A DNA stretch of 64,000 nucleotides from Erwinia sp. JUb26 (GCF_003751505.1 NZ_RJVB01000009.1:62001-126000), one strand, 5' to 3'; shown: positions 19,586 to 28,918, numbered from the stretch's first letter. Numbers and translations are program-made. Notes: generated from the sequence alone by a model not told the origin.

Positions 19586-20980
19586 TCATTTACTGGTGTA
19601 CAGCTCGCGTTTCGCCCGAACCAGCAGCTGATCTAACAGCGTAATAGCCTGATCGATCTCAGACCGGCTGATCTCAAGCGATGGCGCGAAGGTGATAACA
19701 TTTTTATAGTACCCTCCCACATCCAGCACCAGCCCGGTCTTCTGCCCCTGATACTCCAGCGTCCCGGAAAGACCAATATCCACCATCTTATCCAGCAGCG
19801 CTTTATCCGGCGTGAATCCGTCCGGCCCGCAAAGCTCCGCACGCAGCGCCAGTCCAAGACCGTCAACGTCGCCAATCTCTTTATGCTGCAGTTGGAGAGA
19901 TTTCAGTCCCTCAAGGAAATAGGCACCGCTTTCCATCACCTGGCGCTCGTAGTCTTTCTCCGCCAGCATATGCATCACTTCCAGCCCGACGGCGGTACCC
20001 AGCGGATTCGAGGCAAAGGTAGAGTGGGTGGATCCGACGGGGAAAGTGGTTGGGTTAATCATCTCTTCCCGTGCCCAAATGCCCGCCAGCGGGTTAAGGC
20101 CGTTAGTCAGCGCTTTGCCAAACACCAACACGTCCGGCGTAATCCCAAAGTGTTCAACCGACCACAGCTTACCCGTACGATAAAAGCCCATCTGAATTTC
20201 ATCCACCACCAGCAGAATGCCATGCTGATCGAGTACCTTTTTCAGCGCGGGGTAGAAATTGCGCGGAGGAATAACGTAGCCACCGGTGCCCTGCACGGGT
20301 TCGATATAAAATGCCGCAAATTCAGACTGCTGTGCTTTCGGATCCCACAGTCCGTGGTATTCGTTTTCAAACAGGCGGGCAAAATCAGCGACCAGTTTTT
20401 CCGCGTACTCTTCCGGGGTCATGCCTTTCTGACGGCGGAACGGATAGGGGAACGGAATAAACTGCGCACGTTCACCAAAGTGGCCAAAGCGGCGGCGGTA
20501 GCGATAGCTGGAGGTAATCGATGACGCACCCAGCGTACGTCCATGATAGCCGCCCTCAAAGGCGAACATCCGGCTTTTACCGTTGCAGAAATTGCGCACC
20601 AGCTTCAGGGAATCATCCACCGACTGTGAGCCACCGACGTTGAAATGCACTCTGCCCGGCAGGCCAAATTTACGCTCCATATCCTGAGCAATGATTTTTG
20701 ACAGCTCGATTTTGGTAGGATGCAGATACTGGCTGGCCAGCTGCGGCAGCTGGTCAATTTGTTTTTTTAAGGCGTTATCAAGGCGGGGATTGGCGTAACC
20801 AAAGTTGACTGCCGAGTACCACATTTGCAGATCGAGATAGGGAGTATCCTGCGCATCAAACAGATAGCTTCCTTTGCAGCGATCGAAGATTTTGGGTGGA
20901 TTAACATAATGCACCGTATCACCATACGAACAATACTTCGCTTCATCCTGTAATAGCTGTTCTTCATTAAACGTCATCAT
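19586..20980 (-). CDS. Class III PLP-dependent aminotransferase
   Basis: A 464-residue fold-type I aminotransferase of the ornithine/GABA/diaminobutyrate group. VVDEIQMGFYRTGKLW is the cofactor-binding Asp region and the PLP lysine is in VFGKALTNG; GSTHSTFASNPLG is the phosphate-binding stretch. Substrate is unknown: it is not a confident match to GabT, ArgD or PatA. It is convergent with the HAD/DMT genes, and shares the same accessory, AT-flanked segment, so a joint pathway is plausible but unproven. The start at 20980 follows AAGGAGAA. Confidence 0.85.
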   Translation of the reverse strand: MMTFNEEQLLQDEAKYCSYGDTVHYVNPPKIFDRCKGSYLFDAQDTPYLDLQMWYSAVNFGYANPRLDNALKKQIDQLPQLASQYLHPTKIELSKIIAQDMERKFGLPGRVHFNVGGSQSVDDSLKLVRNFCNGKSRMFAFEGGYHGRTLGASSITSSYRYRRRFGHFGERAQFIPFPYPFRRQKGMTPEEYAEKLVADFARLFENEYHGLWDPKAQQSEFAAFYIEPVQGTGGYVIPPRNFYPALKKVLDQHGILLVVDEIQMGFYRTGKLWSVEHFGITPDVLVFGKALTNGLNPLAGIWAREEMINPTTFPVGSTHSTFASNPLGTAVGLEVMHMLAEKDYERQVMESGAYFLEGLKSLQLQHKEIGDVDGLGLALRAELCGPDGFTPDKALLDKMVDIGLSGTLEYQGQKTGLVLDVGGYYKNVITFAPSLEISRSEIDQAITLLDQLLVRAKRELYTSK

Positions 20981-21192
20981 TTCTCCTTGGCACGTTTCTC
21001 CATATAAGTTCTGCGAGTATATCCCGCAAAAGAAAATATTTTAGTGCACGCAGAGGCATATTGACGTTTGGTTGATAATAAAAACCCCGTATTTATTTCG
21101 CAATAGATACTAAAAACACAACCACGAAAATAGAAAGTGGTTACATTTAAAAAGACGAAAGGCATGATTAACCAAGATTAAAAATTAATGTC

Positions 21193-21221
21193 GGCCACCT
21201 GTAGAGTATAAACAGGCGGCC
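21193..21221 (-). terminator. Hairpin after yohP
   Basis: GGCCGCCTG on the minus strand pairs with CAGGTGGCC across an 11-base loop, with one G-T pair. A T-rich tract follows only after about eight bases, so termination is plausible but not certain. Confidence 0.4.
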
Positions 21222-21231
21222 GGAAAGACAA

Positions 21232-21315
21232 TCAGAAAATGAGTTTAAAGACACCGGTAATCGTTAACAGCCCAACGATAAAGATAATTGCGATGACCCA
21301 GAGAATAATTTTCAT
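21232..21315 (-). CDS. yohP: Small membrane protein YohP
   Basis: A 27-residue single-pass inner-membrane protein. The sequence runs MKIILWVIAIIFIVGLL and ends TGVFKLIF, matching E. coli YohP at nearly every position as I recall it. E. coli YohP is induced by oxidative or other stress and its mRNA is targeted to the membrane. AAGGAG lies just upstream of the ATG. It is easily missed because of its length; a longer frame overlaps it but has no support. It stands alone between the otn operon and the aminotransferase. Confidence 0.85.
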   Translation of the reverse strand: MKIILWVIAIIFIVGLLTITGVFKLIF

Positions 21316-21335
21316 TTTTCATCTCCTTCAAAGGT

Positions 21336-21372
21336 AAAAAGCCACAGAACTCATCAGTAAGTTCCTGTGGCT
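21336..21372 (-). terminator. Terminator of the L-threonate operon
   Basis: On the minus strand GCCACAGGAACT pairs with AGTTCTGTGGC (one bulged base) and is followed by TTTTT. It lies 40 bases after the permease stop. Confidence 0.85.
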
Positions 21373-21411
21373 TAAGTATAGAAGAAGATTTCCGCTTCGC
21401 AGGCCAGCGGG

Positions 21412-22770
21412 TTATAGCACCGCCGACAGCAGCCACACCAGCACAAAGCCGGTCAGGCCCATAGCGGTGGTTAACACCGTCCAGGTTTTCAGGCCATCGG
21501 CAACCGACAGGCCCAGATAGCGCGTTACCACCCAGAAACCGGCATCATTGACATGAGAAAGCCCCAAACCGCCGAAACAGGCCGACAGCGTCACCAGTAC
21601 CAGCTGCATATCGCTCAGTCCGGTGACGGCCTGGGTTAGCAGACCGCTGGTAGTTAGAATTGCGACGGTGGCAGAACCCTGTGACGCACGCAGCGCCAGC
21701 GACAGCAGGAACGCGGCCGGGATCAGCGGCAGATTAATCGTTTCCAGCGACAGCGCCAGTGCCTTGCCCACGCCGGACTCCACCAGCACCTTGCCAAACG
21801 CACCGCCTGCACCGGCCACCAGAATAACCCCTGCAGAGCTGGGAATGGCGCGATCCAGCAGATCGCTGAGCTTATCCCGACTCCAGCCACGGCGCAGGCC
21901 CAGCAGCCAGGCGGAAAGCGCCAGCGCAATCAGCAACGCAATCGCTGGCGTACCGACCAGCGTTAGCACCTGGCGGATCACATTCCCTTCCGGCAGCACC
22001 GTGTGCGCCAGCGTGCCCACCACAATCAGCACGATCGGCACAACGATTAGCGAGGAAATCAACCACGCGCCGGGGGCCTGCTCGCCCTTCGACGGGTTCT
22101 GGCTACCCTCCGGCTTTGCCAGCTGTAACTGTTCCAGCACGCTGACCGAAAGCTGATACTGGCGGCGGTTCATCGCTTTCGCCACGAAGTAACCCACCAC
22201 GCCAACGGGGATGGACACCGCAATGCCCAACAGCATCAGCCAGCCCATATCACTGCCCAACAGTCCCGCCGCGGCCGCCGCACCGGGATGGGTTGGCAGC
22301 GCCACGTGCACCGTCAGCATCACACCGGCCATCGGCAGGCCATACTTTAGCGGAGAAACGCGGGCCACCTTGGTAAAGCCATAAATCAGTGGAATAACGA
22401 TAATAAAGCCGACCTCAAAGAACACCGGAATACCGAGAATAAAGGCCGCCATGGTCAGCGCTGCCACAGTACGTTTAATTCCCAGCGTCTGAGTAAAGCG
22501 CTGCGCCAGAGATTCTGCGCCACCGGAGCATTCAATAATTGCCCCCAGCATCGCCCCCAGCACGATAATAATGGTTATCGAACCGAGCAGGCCGCCCATT
22601 CCGGCGGAAATCACCTTCATAATATTATCGGCGGGGATCCCGGTGGCGATGGCAACCAGCAGACTGACCACCAGCAGGGCGACAAAGGGATGGACTTTGG
22701 CTTTAATCACCAGCAGCAGCAGAATAAGCACGCTGGCAACGGCGATCGTTAATAACAGGGCGGTAGACAT
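21412..22770 (-). CDS. GntP-family permease (YgbN-like) for L-threonate
   Basis: Gluconate:H+ symporter family protein of 452 residues with 12-14 hydrophobic segments, similar in length to E. coli YgbN (454). Typical GntP blocks are visible, such as FEVGFIIVIPLIYGF and the PTHPGAAAAAGLLG loop. It is the last gene of the operon ltnD-otnK-otnC-otnI-permease; placement points to uptake of L-threonate or a related four-carbon acid sugar. The gap of 143 bases from otnI is the largest in the operon. Confidence 0.9.
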   Translation of the reverse strand: MSTALLLTIAVASVLILLLLVIKAKVHPFVALLVVSLLVAIATGIPADNIMKVISAGMGGLLGSITIIIVLGAMLGAIIECSGGAESLAQRFTQTLGIKRTVAALTMAAFILGIPVFFEVGFIIVIPLIYGFTKVARVSPLKYGLPMAGVMLTVHVALPTHPGAAAAAGLLGSDMGWLMLLGIAVSIPVGVVGYFVAKAMNRRQYQLSVSVLEQLQLAKPEGSQNPSKGEQAPGAWLISSLIVVPIVLIVVGTLAHTVLPEGNVIRQVLTLVGTPAIALLIALALSAWLLGLRRGWSRDKLSDLLDRAIPSSAGVILVAGAGGAFGKVLVESGVGKALALSLETINLPLIPAAFLLSLALRASQGSATVAILTTSGLLTQAVTGLSDMQLVLVTLSACFGGLGLSHVNDAGFWVVTRYLGLSVADGLKTWTVLTTAMGLTGFVLVWLLSAVL

Positions 22771-22913
22771 AAATAAGCCTCAATAATTATATTTATTTCA
22801 GCGCTTTAGAGCGCCGTTATCAGCAGCATTTCCCCTGGCGGGTGGCCAGATTCAGGCAACAGAAACCCGACGCTGCGCAAAATTTGCGCAGCGCGGTGAG
22901 TATTCACGTCAGA

Positions 22914-23690
22914 TTATTTCCAGGCGTCGAACCAGCCCAGACCTTCCAGAGTGGTGGTACGCGGGAAATATTCACAGCCGATCCAACCCTGATAACCGCT
23001 GCGGTCAATCAGATCGAACAGCCACGGATAATTCAGCTCCCCTTCGTCCGGCTCATGGCGGTCGGGCGCTGAGGCAATCTGGATATGCTGATACTGACCG
23101 ACGTAATCGGCGATCAGATGGCTCAGGTTGCCGTCCACCAGCTGCGCGTGGAAAAGATCGAGCTGGGTGAAAACATTCGGCCTGTCGATGCGTTTAACGA
23201 TATCCAGCGTCTGGTACTGGCTGGAATACAGATAGTTCAGCTTGGTTTTCGGATTCAGCGCCTCAAGCAGCACGCGAATACCGTGCGGCGCAAAGCGATC
23301 GGCGGCGTAGCGCACATTGTCGATAAAGGTACGGCACCAGGCTTCGCGGTCGGCACCCGGCGGCACCACCGAAGCCATCACGTGCACCTGACGGCAGTTC
23401 AGCGCCAGCGCATACTCCAGCGCGCGGTCGATGTCACGACGGGCGTCTTCTTCACGTCCTGGGATCGCGCAAACGCCCCACTCTCCCGCCGCCGCGTTCC
23501 CCGGTGCGGTGTTAAACAGCACCAGCTCCAGCTTATTCCGCGTCAGGGCCTCTTTCAGTACCGCCGCATCGTATTCATAGGGAAACAGAAATTCCACGCC
23601 TTTAAAACCGGCCTGTGCCGCAGCGTCAAAGCGCTCAAGGAAAGGCAGTTCGTTAAACAGCGTAGAAAGGTTAGCAGCAAACTTAGGCAT
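22914..23690 (-). CDS. otnI: 2-oxo-tetronate isomerase OtnI
   Basis: Hydroxypyruvate-isomerase-like TIM barrel of 258 residues (YgbM family) that converts 2-oxo- to 3-oxo-tetronate. The N-terminus [20 protein letters not shown] and the metal-site stretches [16 protein letters not shown] and QLDLFHAQ are typical. I start at ATG 23690, four bases after the otnC stop with CGGAG ahead; the open frame continues upstream but overlaps otnC. Confidence 0.92.
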   Translation of the reverse strand: MPKFAANLSTLFNELPFLERFDAAAQAGFKGVEFLFPYEYDAAVLKEALTRNKLELVLFNTAPGNAAAGEWGVCAIPGREEDARRDIDRALEYALALNCRQVHVMASVVPPGADREAWCRTFIDNVRYAADRFAPHGIRVLLEALNPKTKLNYLYSSQYQTLDIVKRIDRPNVFTQLDLFHAQLVDGNLSHLIADYVGQYQHIQIASAPDRHEPDEGELNYPWLFDLIDRSGYQGWIGCEYFPRTTTLEGLGWFDAWK

Positions 23691-23694
23691 GATT

Positions 23695-24318
23695 TCAGCT
23701 CCGTAATTCAGCCACTTCGTCATCGGTCAGATAACAAATCGGGCGATCGCCCAGGGTAAATATCAGTCGGGCAGTCTCTTCCAGTTCCTCGGTATTGTCC
23801 GCGGCCTCACGCAGCGTTTTTCCTACCACCACCGGCCCGTGATTCGCCAGCAGGAATGCGCGATAGTGTGGCGCCAGCTTCGCCAGATCCTCACCGAGTC
23901 GAGAATCGCCCGGACGATAATAAGGAACAACCGGCACATCGCCAACGCGCATCACCACATAAGGCGTGAAAGGACGAATACAGTTTTTGCTGTCCAGCCC
24001 CTCCAGACAGGAAAGCGCGGTCAGATACAGACAGTGCAGATGCACGATGGCCCCGCACGCCGGGTTGTTCTGATAGATAGCGCGGTGGAAGCTGATCTCC
24101 TTTGAGGGTTTATCGCCGCCGATCCACTCCCCATCCGGAGTCACCTTCGACAAGCGCTCCGCTACCAGCTCGCCGAGGCAGGATCCGGTCGGCGTCGCCA
24201 GCAGCGTGCCGTCCTCCAGCCGCATCGATAAATTTCCCGCCGAACCGGTGGCGTAGCCGCGCTGGAAAAACGAGGCGCCCAGCCGGACCATTTCTTCACG
24301 TGCCTGCTGTTCAGTCAT
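23695..24318 (-). CDS. otnC: 3-oxo-tetronate 4-phosphate decarboxylase OtnC
   Basis: Class II aldolase/adducin-fold enzyme (YgbL family), 207 residues, which decarboxylates 3-oxo-tetronate 4-phosphate to dihydroxyacetone phosphate. Zinc-ligand histidines appear in [12 protein letters not shown] and in LLANHGPVV, with the substrate loop [10 protein letters not shown] near residue 25. Its start overlaps the otnK stop by 4 bases (ATGA), indicating translational coupling. Confidence 0.92.
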   Translation of the reverse strand: MTEQQAREEMVRLGASFFQRGYATGSAGNLSMRLEDGTLLATPTGSCLGELVAERLSKVTPDGEWIGGDKPSKEISFHRAIYQNNPACGAIVHLHCLYLTALSCLEGLDSKNCIRPFTPYVVMRVGDVPVVPYYRPGDSRLGEDLAKLAPHYRAFLLANHGPVVVGKTLREAADNTEELEETARLIFTLGDRPICYLTDDEVAELRS

Positions 24319-25577
24319 ACTGCGAACTCCGTTTGCGCGCGGGCAAAAAAGTTTTCATCACCGAAATTACCGGACTTTAGCGCAAGGGATACCGGCTGCG
24401 TGACCGATCGGACCCACGGAACGCCGGGGGAAATCACCGGACCGATATGGAAAGCATCAATCTTCAGCGTCTGCGCCACCACGCCCGAGGTCTCCCCTCC
24501 GGCGACGATAAAGCGCTGCCAGCCGCGCAGCTGCAGTTCACGCACCACGCTGGCGAACAGTTGCTCAACGGCCTCGCTGCTCTGCTGCGCACCGTACTGC
24601 TGCTGAATCCGCTGCAGCGTTTCCGGCTCGGAGGTGGCAAATAGCATCGGCGCCAGTGCCTCTTCGGCATGACCCGCCACCCAGTCGCACAGCTCGTGCG
24701 CATAGGCATCGCGCTGCTCCAGCGCGCGCTCTACATCAACCGCCAGTGAAGAAGCCTGCTGACGATAACGGGCCACCTGGCGGTTGGTCATCGTCGAGCA
24801 CGAACCGGAGATAACCACCGCACGTCCGCCCTGCGGTTTACCGGCTGCCTGCGCCTGCTCACGATCCCAGCCGCTGCTCGCCCACTGCCGCGCCAGGCCA
24901 ATGGCCAGCCCGGAACCGCCGGTCACCAGCTTCATCTCACGCAGCGCTTCACCCTGAGTCAGCAGATGCTGTTCGTTAAGCGCGTCCAGCACCACATAGC
25001 GTACCCCCTCTGCCGCTAGCGCGGCCAGTTCGGCGCGCACCGCTTCAGCACCACGATCCAGCGTCTGGCTGGCAATCAGACCGGCCTTACCCGTCGCCTG
25101 CGCTTCCATCAGCCGCAGCAGGTTGCTGTCGGTCATCGGCGTAACCGGATGATGGCGCATACCGGAATCGGACAGCAGCTGGTTCATCACGAACAGATGC
25201 CCCAGATAGACGGTGCGACCATTGACAGGCAGCGCCGGAGAAATCACCGTCTGCGTTTCACCCAGCGCGGCCAGCAGCGCATCGGTGACCGGACCGATGT
25301 TACCTTTCGCGGTGCTGTCGAAGGTTGAACAGTATTTAAAGTAGAACCGCTCGCAGCCCTGCTGTTGCAGCCATGCCAGCGCAGCAAGAGAATCCTCAAC
25401 GGCTTTTTCCGCCGCGCAGGAGCGCGACTTCAGGCTGACCACTATCGCTTCCGCATCCAGTCGGCGATCGTCCTGCGGCACGCCGTTAACCTGTACCGTT
25501 GACATGCCGTTCTGCACCAGAAAACTGGCGATATCGGTGGCACCGGTAAAATCATCTGCAATCACACCCAGGCGCAT
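24315..25577 (-). CDS. otnK: 3-oxo-tetronate kinase OtnK (DUF1537)
   Basis: Four-carbon acid sugar kinase of 420 residues (YgbK). The N-terminal substrate-binding domain begins MRLGVIADDFTGATDIASFL, and the C-terminal ATP-binding domain carries IVAGGETSGVVAQ. It phosphorylates 3-oxo-tetronate at C4. The start overlaps the ltnD stop by a single base (25577). Functional assignment follows the published DUF1537 pathway work on L-threonate and D-erythronate. Confidence 0.93.
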   Translation of the reverse strand: MRLGVIADDFTGATDIASFLVQNGMSTVQVNGVPQDDRRLDAEAIVVSLKSRSCAAEKAVEDSLAALAWLQQQGCERFYFKYCSTFDSTAKGNIGPVTDALLAALGETQTVISPALPVNGRTVYLGHLFVMNQLLSDSGMRHHPVTPMTDSNLLRLMEAQATGKAGLIASQTLDRGAEAVRAELAALAAEGVRYVVLDALNEQHLLTQGEALREMKLVTGGSGLAIGLARQWASSGWDREQAQAAGKPQGGRAVVISGSCSTMTNRQVARYRQQASSLAVDVERALEQRDAYAHELCDWVAGHAEEALAPMLFATSEPETLQRIQQQYGAQQSSEAVEQLFASVVRELQLRGWQRFIVAGGETSGVVAQTLKIDAFHIGPVISPGVPWVRSVTQPVSLALKSGNFGDENFFARAQTEFAV

Positions 25578-26491
25578 TATTGCTGCTCCTTTTTTTCCGG
25601 CAGCGTAATGCCGCTGAAGATCTTGATCACCGCGCTGTCGTCCTCGCGGCCGAAGCCAGCATTGCTCGCGGAGGTGAACATATTGAACGCCGTTGAGGCC
25701 AGCGGCAGCGGGAAGTGCAGCGCTTTCGCCGTGTCTGCCACCAGCCCGAGATCTTTCACAAAGATATCTACTGCGGATTTCGGCGAGTAGTCACCGTCAA
25801 CAACATGGCGCATGCGGTTTTCAAACATCCAGGAATTGCCCGCCGCGTTCGTCACCACGTCGTACATGGTATCCAGCGGGATACCCGCACGTGCCGCCAG
25901 CGCCATCGCTTCCGCACCGGCAGCAATATGCACGCCCGCCAGCAGCTGATGGATAATCTTCACCGTGGATCCAAGACCGATTTCACTGCCGATGCGATAC
26001 ACTTTACCCGCAACGGCATCGAGTACCGGCTGCAGGCGCGCGAAGGCGGCATCGCTGCCGGACGCCATCACCGTCATCTCGCCCGCTGCCGCTTTCACTG
26101 CTCCACCGGATACCGGGGCATCCAGCATAATCAGCTGATGCTGAGCCAGCTGCTGCTCAATACTCTGCGCATCGGCGGCGGAAATCGTGGAGGACACCAT
26201 CACGGCAGTGCCCGGCTTCAGGCGCGGTGCCAGGCCGTTCTCGCCAAACAGAATAGCGTTAACCTGAGCGGCATTCACCACCAGCAGCAGCACCGCATCC
26301 AGCCGGTCGGCGAAATCATCAGCGCGGCTTTCTGCCGCCTGTGCGCCGCTGTCGCGCAGGGTTTGCAATGCCAGTGGATTGAGATCCACGCCCCAGGTCC
26401 GCAGGCCTGCCTTAATACAGGATTGCGCCGCGCCCATGCCCATAGATCCGAGGCCAACGACACAAACCGACATTGATGCTGCGTTTGACAT
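25577..26491 (-). CDS. ltnD: L-threonate dehydrogenase LtnD
   Basis: Beta-hydroxyacid dehydrogenase (YgbJ), 304 residues, NAD-dependent oxidation of L-threonate to 2-oxo-tetronate. The Rossmann motif VGLGSMGMGAAQS is at residues 13-25, DAPVSGGAVKAAAGEMTVM is the substrate motif, and the catalytic lysine is in GSTVKIIHQLLAG. It is the first gene of the operon and divergent from the DeoR regulator. A CRP-like promoter lies upstream. Confidence 0.93.
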   Translation of the reverse strand: MSNAASMSVCVVGLGSMGMGAAQSCIKAGLRTWGVDLNPLALQTLRDSGAQAAESRADDFADRLDAVLLLVVNAAQVNAILFGENGLAPRLKPGTAVMVSSTISAADAQSIEQQLAQHQLIMLDAPVSGGAVKAAAGEMTVMASGSDAAFARLQPVLDAVAGKVYRIGSEIGLGSTVKIIHQLLAGVHIAAGAEAMALAARAGIPLDTMYDVVTNAAGNSWMFENRMRHVVDGDYSPKSAVDIFVKDLGLVADTAKALHFPLPLASTAFNMFTSASNAGFGREDDSAVIKIFSGITLPEKKEQQ

Positions 26492-26536
26492 ACGCTCTCC
26501 GTGTTAATTTTGGTGATAATTTGTTTTCTTGTGTGA

Positions 26537-26579
26537 AGTATAGGCGTTTTAAGCGCCAAACTTGGTGATGCTCATCACA
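26537..26579 (-). promoter_or_regulatory. ltnD promoter with CRP-like site at -41.5
   Basis: GGTGATGCTCATCACA (26564-26579) matches TGTGA-N6-TCACA with one difference and contains the perfect inverted pair GTGAT/ATCAC. On the minus strand the -10 TATACT lies at 26537-26542, giving a start near 26530 and putting the centre of the CRP site 41.5 bases upstream, the class II activator position. Confidence 0.65.
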
Positions 26580-26771
26580 ATAATTAACAATCAATACAGA
26601 CTCATTCACATAGATTAACAGCGAGTCGATAAAGATAAATTCAAATAAAAGCAAATACATTCAGCAGGATAGTCTTTTTTACAAGGTGAAAAGCTGTGAC
26701 GATAAAACGCGGGCGTGATAAATTGGTAAAAAATGTGGTGCTGTTACCCCGCTCATTCGCAAGGAGAGTGC

Positions 26772-27533
26772 ATGATCCCTATTGAACGCCATCAACAAAT
26801 TTTATCGCTGGTGCAGGAACGCGGCGTGGTCAGCATTGCTGAACTGACGGAACGACTGGCGGTCTCCCATATGACCATCCGCCGCGATCTACAAAAACTG
26901 GAAGAACAGGGTGCGGTGATGCTGGTTTCCGGCGGCGTACGTTCAACCGATCGCCTTGCCAGTGAGCCTTCGCATCTGGATAAAACCAGCATGTTCAGCC
27001 AGGAAAAACAGGCCATTGGCGCGGCCGCCGCGCAGCATATTCCACGCAACAGCTGTATTTATCTGGATGCGGGTACCACTACTCTGGCGCTGGCGCGCGA
27101 ACTCAGCGTTCGTGACGACCTGTTGATCGTCACCAACGACTTCGCGATTGCCAACTTCCTGATCGATGGCAGCCAGTGTCGGATGATCCACACCGGCGGC
27201 ACGCTGTGTCGCGATAACCGCTCAAGCGTCGGGGACGCCGCCGCACAGGCCCTGCGCGGGCTGTCGATCGACATCGCATTTATCTCCGCCTCCTGCTGGG
27301 GCACTCGGGGAACCTTCACCCCGGATGAAGAAAAAATTGCCGTAAAACGCGCCGCCAGCGAAGTAAGCAGTAAACGGGTGCTACTGGCCGACAGTTCGAA
27401 ATACAATAAGATCGCCACGTTCCTCGCCCTGCCGCTCGATCGATTTGACAGCATCATTACCGATCCGCATCTGTCGGCGTCGGCGAATCGCGAACTGGCA
27501 GCCATGGATATTGACATCACCCTTGCCGGCTAA
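26772..27533 (+). CDS. ygbI: DeoR-family regulator of the L-threonate operon
   Basis: A 253-residue repressor with an N-terminal winged helix (residues 6-55: VSIAELTERLAVSHMTIRRDL) and a C-terminal sugar-phosphate sensor domain (IYLDAGTTT, VTNDFAIANFL, LLADSSKY). It is divergent from ltnD, as E. coli ygbI is from ygbJ, so it likely responds to a pathway phosphate. ATG 26772 follows AAGGAGAG at 26761-26768; the upstream in-frame extension is not supported. Confidence 0.9.
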   Translation: MIPIERHQQILSLVQERGVVSIAELTERLAVSHMTIRRDLQKLEEQGAVMLVSGGVRSTDRLASEPSHLDKTSMFSQEKQAIGAAAAQHIPRNSCIYLDAGTTTLALARELSVRDDLLIVTNDFAIANFLIDGSQCRMIHTGGTLCRDNRSSVGDAAAQALRGLSIDIAFISASCWGTRGTFTPDEEKIAVKRAASEVSSKRVLLADSSKYNKIATFLALPLDRFDSIITDPHLSASANRELAAMDIDITLAG

Positions 27534-27706
27534 TCGGACGGTAGCGCTGCGTCTCGTGTAACAGGAATTGTTCAGCTGTTACCGTAATCGATTTAGAAGA
27601 TCGAAATGTGTAAATTGATCTGAATAATCAATTATATTTATCCAAATAAATCGTGAGACAATTCCGCTGTACCATCTCGTGGTAAAGTCGAGAAATAATT
27701 TTCGTT

Positions 27707-27732
27707 GCCCACTTTCTGTGGGCTTTTTTTTA
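27707..27732 (+). terminator. Intrinsic terminator upstream of hcxB
   Basis: GCCCAC (27707-27712) pairs with GTGGGC (27718-27723) across a 5-base loop, followed by nine T residues. It lies 174 bases after ygbI and 70 bases before hcxB. It may end the ygbI message, or be the 3' end of a small RNA starting in the preceding ~100 bases. Confidence 0.8.
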
Positions 27733-27801
27733 AAAAATCCTGCGCGCCCCTGCAACAACCCGGATAGGATAAAGACGATATTTAAAACATGGAGCGTCGC
27801 T

Positions 27802-28872
27802 ATGGATGAAATTCGTATTGCCCCCGATAACCTGCATCAGATGGTCTACAGCCTGTGGCAACAGGCGGGCAGCAGTCGATCTGAAGCAAAAAAAATAGCC
27901 GATCACCTGGTTGCCGCCAATCTTGCCGGCCACGACTCACACGGCGTGGGGATGATCCCCACCTATATGACCTCTCGTGCGCTGGGAAACCTGCAGCAAA
28001 ACCGTGAACTACAGATCGTTAAGGATGCCGGGGCGGTGTTAACCGTTGATGGCCAACAGGGATTTGGCCAGGTGATGGCTGACCAGGCGATGGAACTGGC
28101 GATTGGCCGAACCCGCGAACTGGGCCTGTGCGCGATCGCCCTGCGTAATTCTCACCACATCGGACGCATCGGACACTGGGCAGAAATGTGTGCCCGCGCC
28201 GGATTTATCTCGTTCCATTTTGTCAACGTGGTCGGCGATCCGCTGGTCGCGCCTTTTAACGGCAGCGACCGCCGGTTCGGCACCAATCCGTTCTGTGCCA
28301 TATTTCCGCGCCCCGGCAAGACTCCGCTGCTGCTGGATTTCGCCACCAGCGGCATCGCCTACGGCAAAACCCGGGTGGCGTGGAATAAAGGCGTGCCGGT
28401 TGCCGACGGCAACCTGATCGACAGCCACGGCCAGCCGACCTGCGATCCCGCCGTCATGCATGACACCCCTTACGGCTCACTGCTGGCGTTCGGCCTGCAC
28501 AAAGGCTATGCGCTGGCGGTGATGTGTGAAATTCTCGGCGGCGCGCTTTCCGGGGGTAAAACCACCCATCAGGATTCACTGCAAACCTCACCGGCGGCGA
28601 TTTTCAACTGCATGACCAGCATCGTGCTGGATCCGGCCGCGTTCGATGCCCCGGAAATGCAGCAGGAAGCGCAGCGGTTTATCGACTGGGCAAAAGCGTC
28701 GCCGCAGGCCGGTGAACAACCGATTAAAGTGCCCGGTGAATGGGAAGAGGAGCAGCGGGCGGATCGTCAGCAGCACGGCATTCCGATCGATGCCAACAGC
28801 TGGCAACAGCTGTGCCAGGCGGCACGCGAAGCCGGTATGTCAGAAGAAGAACTGGCCGGTTACCAGCCCTGA
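27802..28872 (+). CDS. hcxB: Hydroxycarboxylate dehydrogenase B (YbiC-like)
   Basis: Malate/L-lactate dehydrogenase type-2 family, 356 residues. It is strongly similar to E. coli HcxB/YbiC along its length, for example NLAGHDSHGVGMIP, NSHHIGRIGHWAE, FGTNPFCAIFP and GGALSGGKTTHQ. The E. coli enzyme reduces 2-oxo acids such as hydroxyphenylpyruvate with NAD(P)H. The ATG at 27802 follows GGAGCG; the frame extends upstream through the terminator and is not coding there. It is beside the L-threonate locus but separated from ygbI by a terminator. Confidence 0.88.
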   Translation: MDEIRIAPDNLHQMVYSLWQQAGSSRSEAKKIADHLVAANLAGHDSHGVGMIPTYMTSRALGNLQQNRELQIVKDAGAVLTVDGQQGFGQVMADQAMELAIGRTRELGLCAIALRNSHHIGRIGHWAEMCARAGFISFHFVNVVGDPLVAPFNGSDRRFGTNPFCAIFPRPGKTPLLLDFATSGIAYGKTRVAWNKGVPVADGNLIDSHGQPTCDPAVMHDTPYGSLLAFGLHKGYALAVMCEILGGALSGGKTTHQDSLQTSPAAIFNCMTSIVLDPAAFDAPEMQQEAQRFIDWAKASPQAGEQPIKVPGEWEEEQRADRQQHGIPIDANSWQQLCQAAREAGMSEEELAGYQP

Positions 28873-28886
28873 GCCATCGGCTGAAC

Positions 28887-28911
28887 GCGGCGTAGCTTCT
28901 GGCTACGCCGC
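28887..28911. terminator. Hairpin between convergent hcxB and lysE-like gene
   Basis: Perfect 10-bp stem GCGGCGTAGC/GCTACGCCGC with a 5-base loop. No T-run on either side, so it is a shared 3'-end structure and not a classical terminator. Confidence 0.5.
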
Positions 28912-28918
28912 TGACCGC

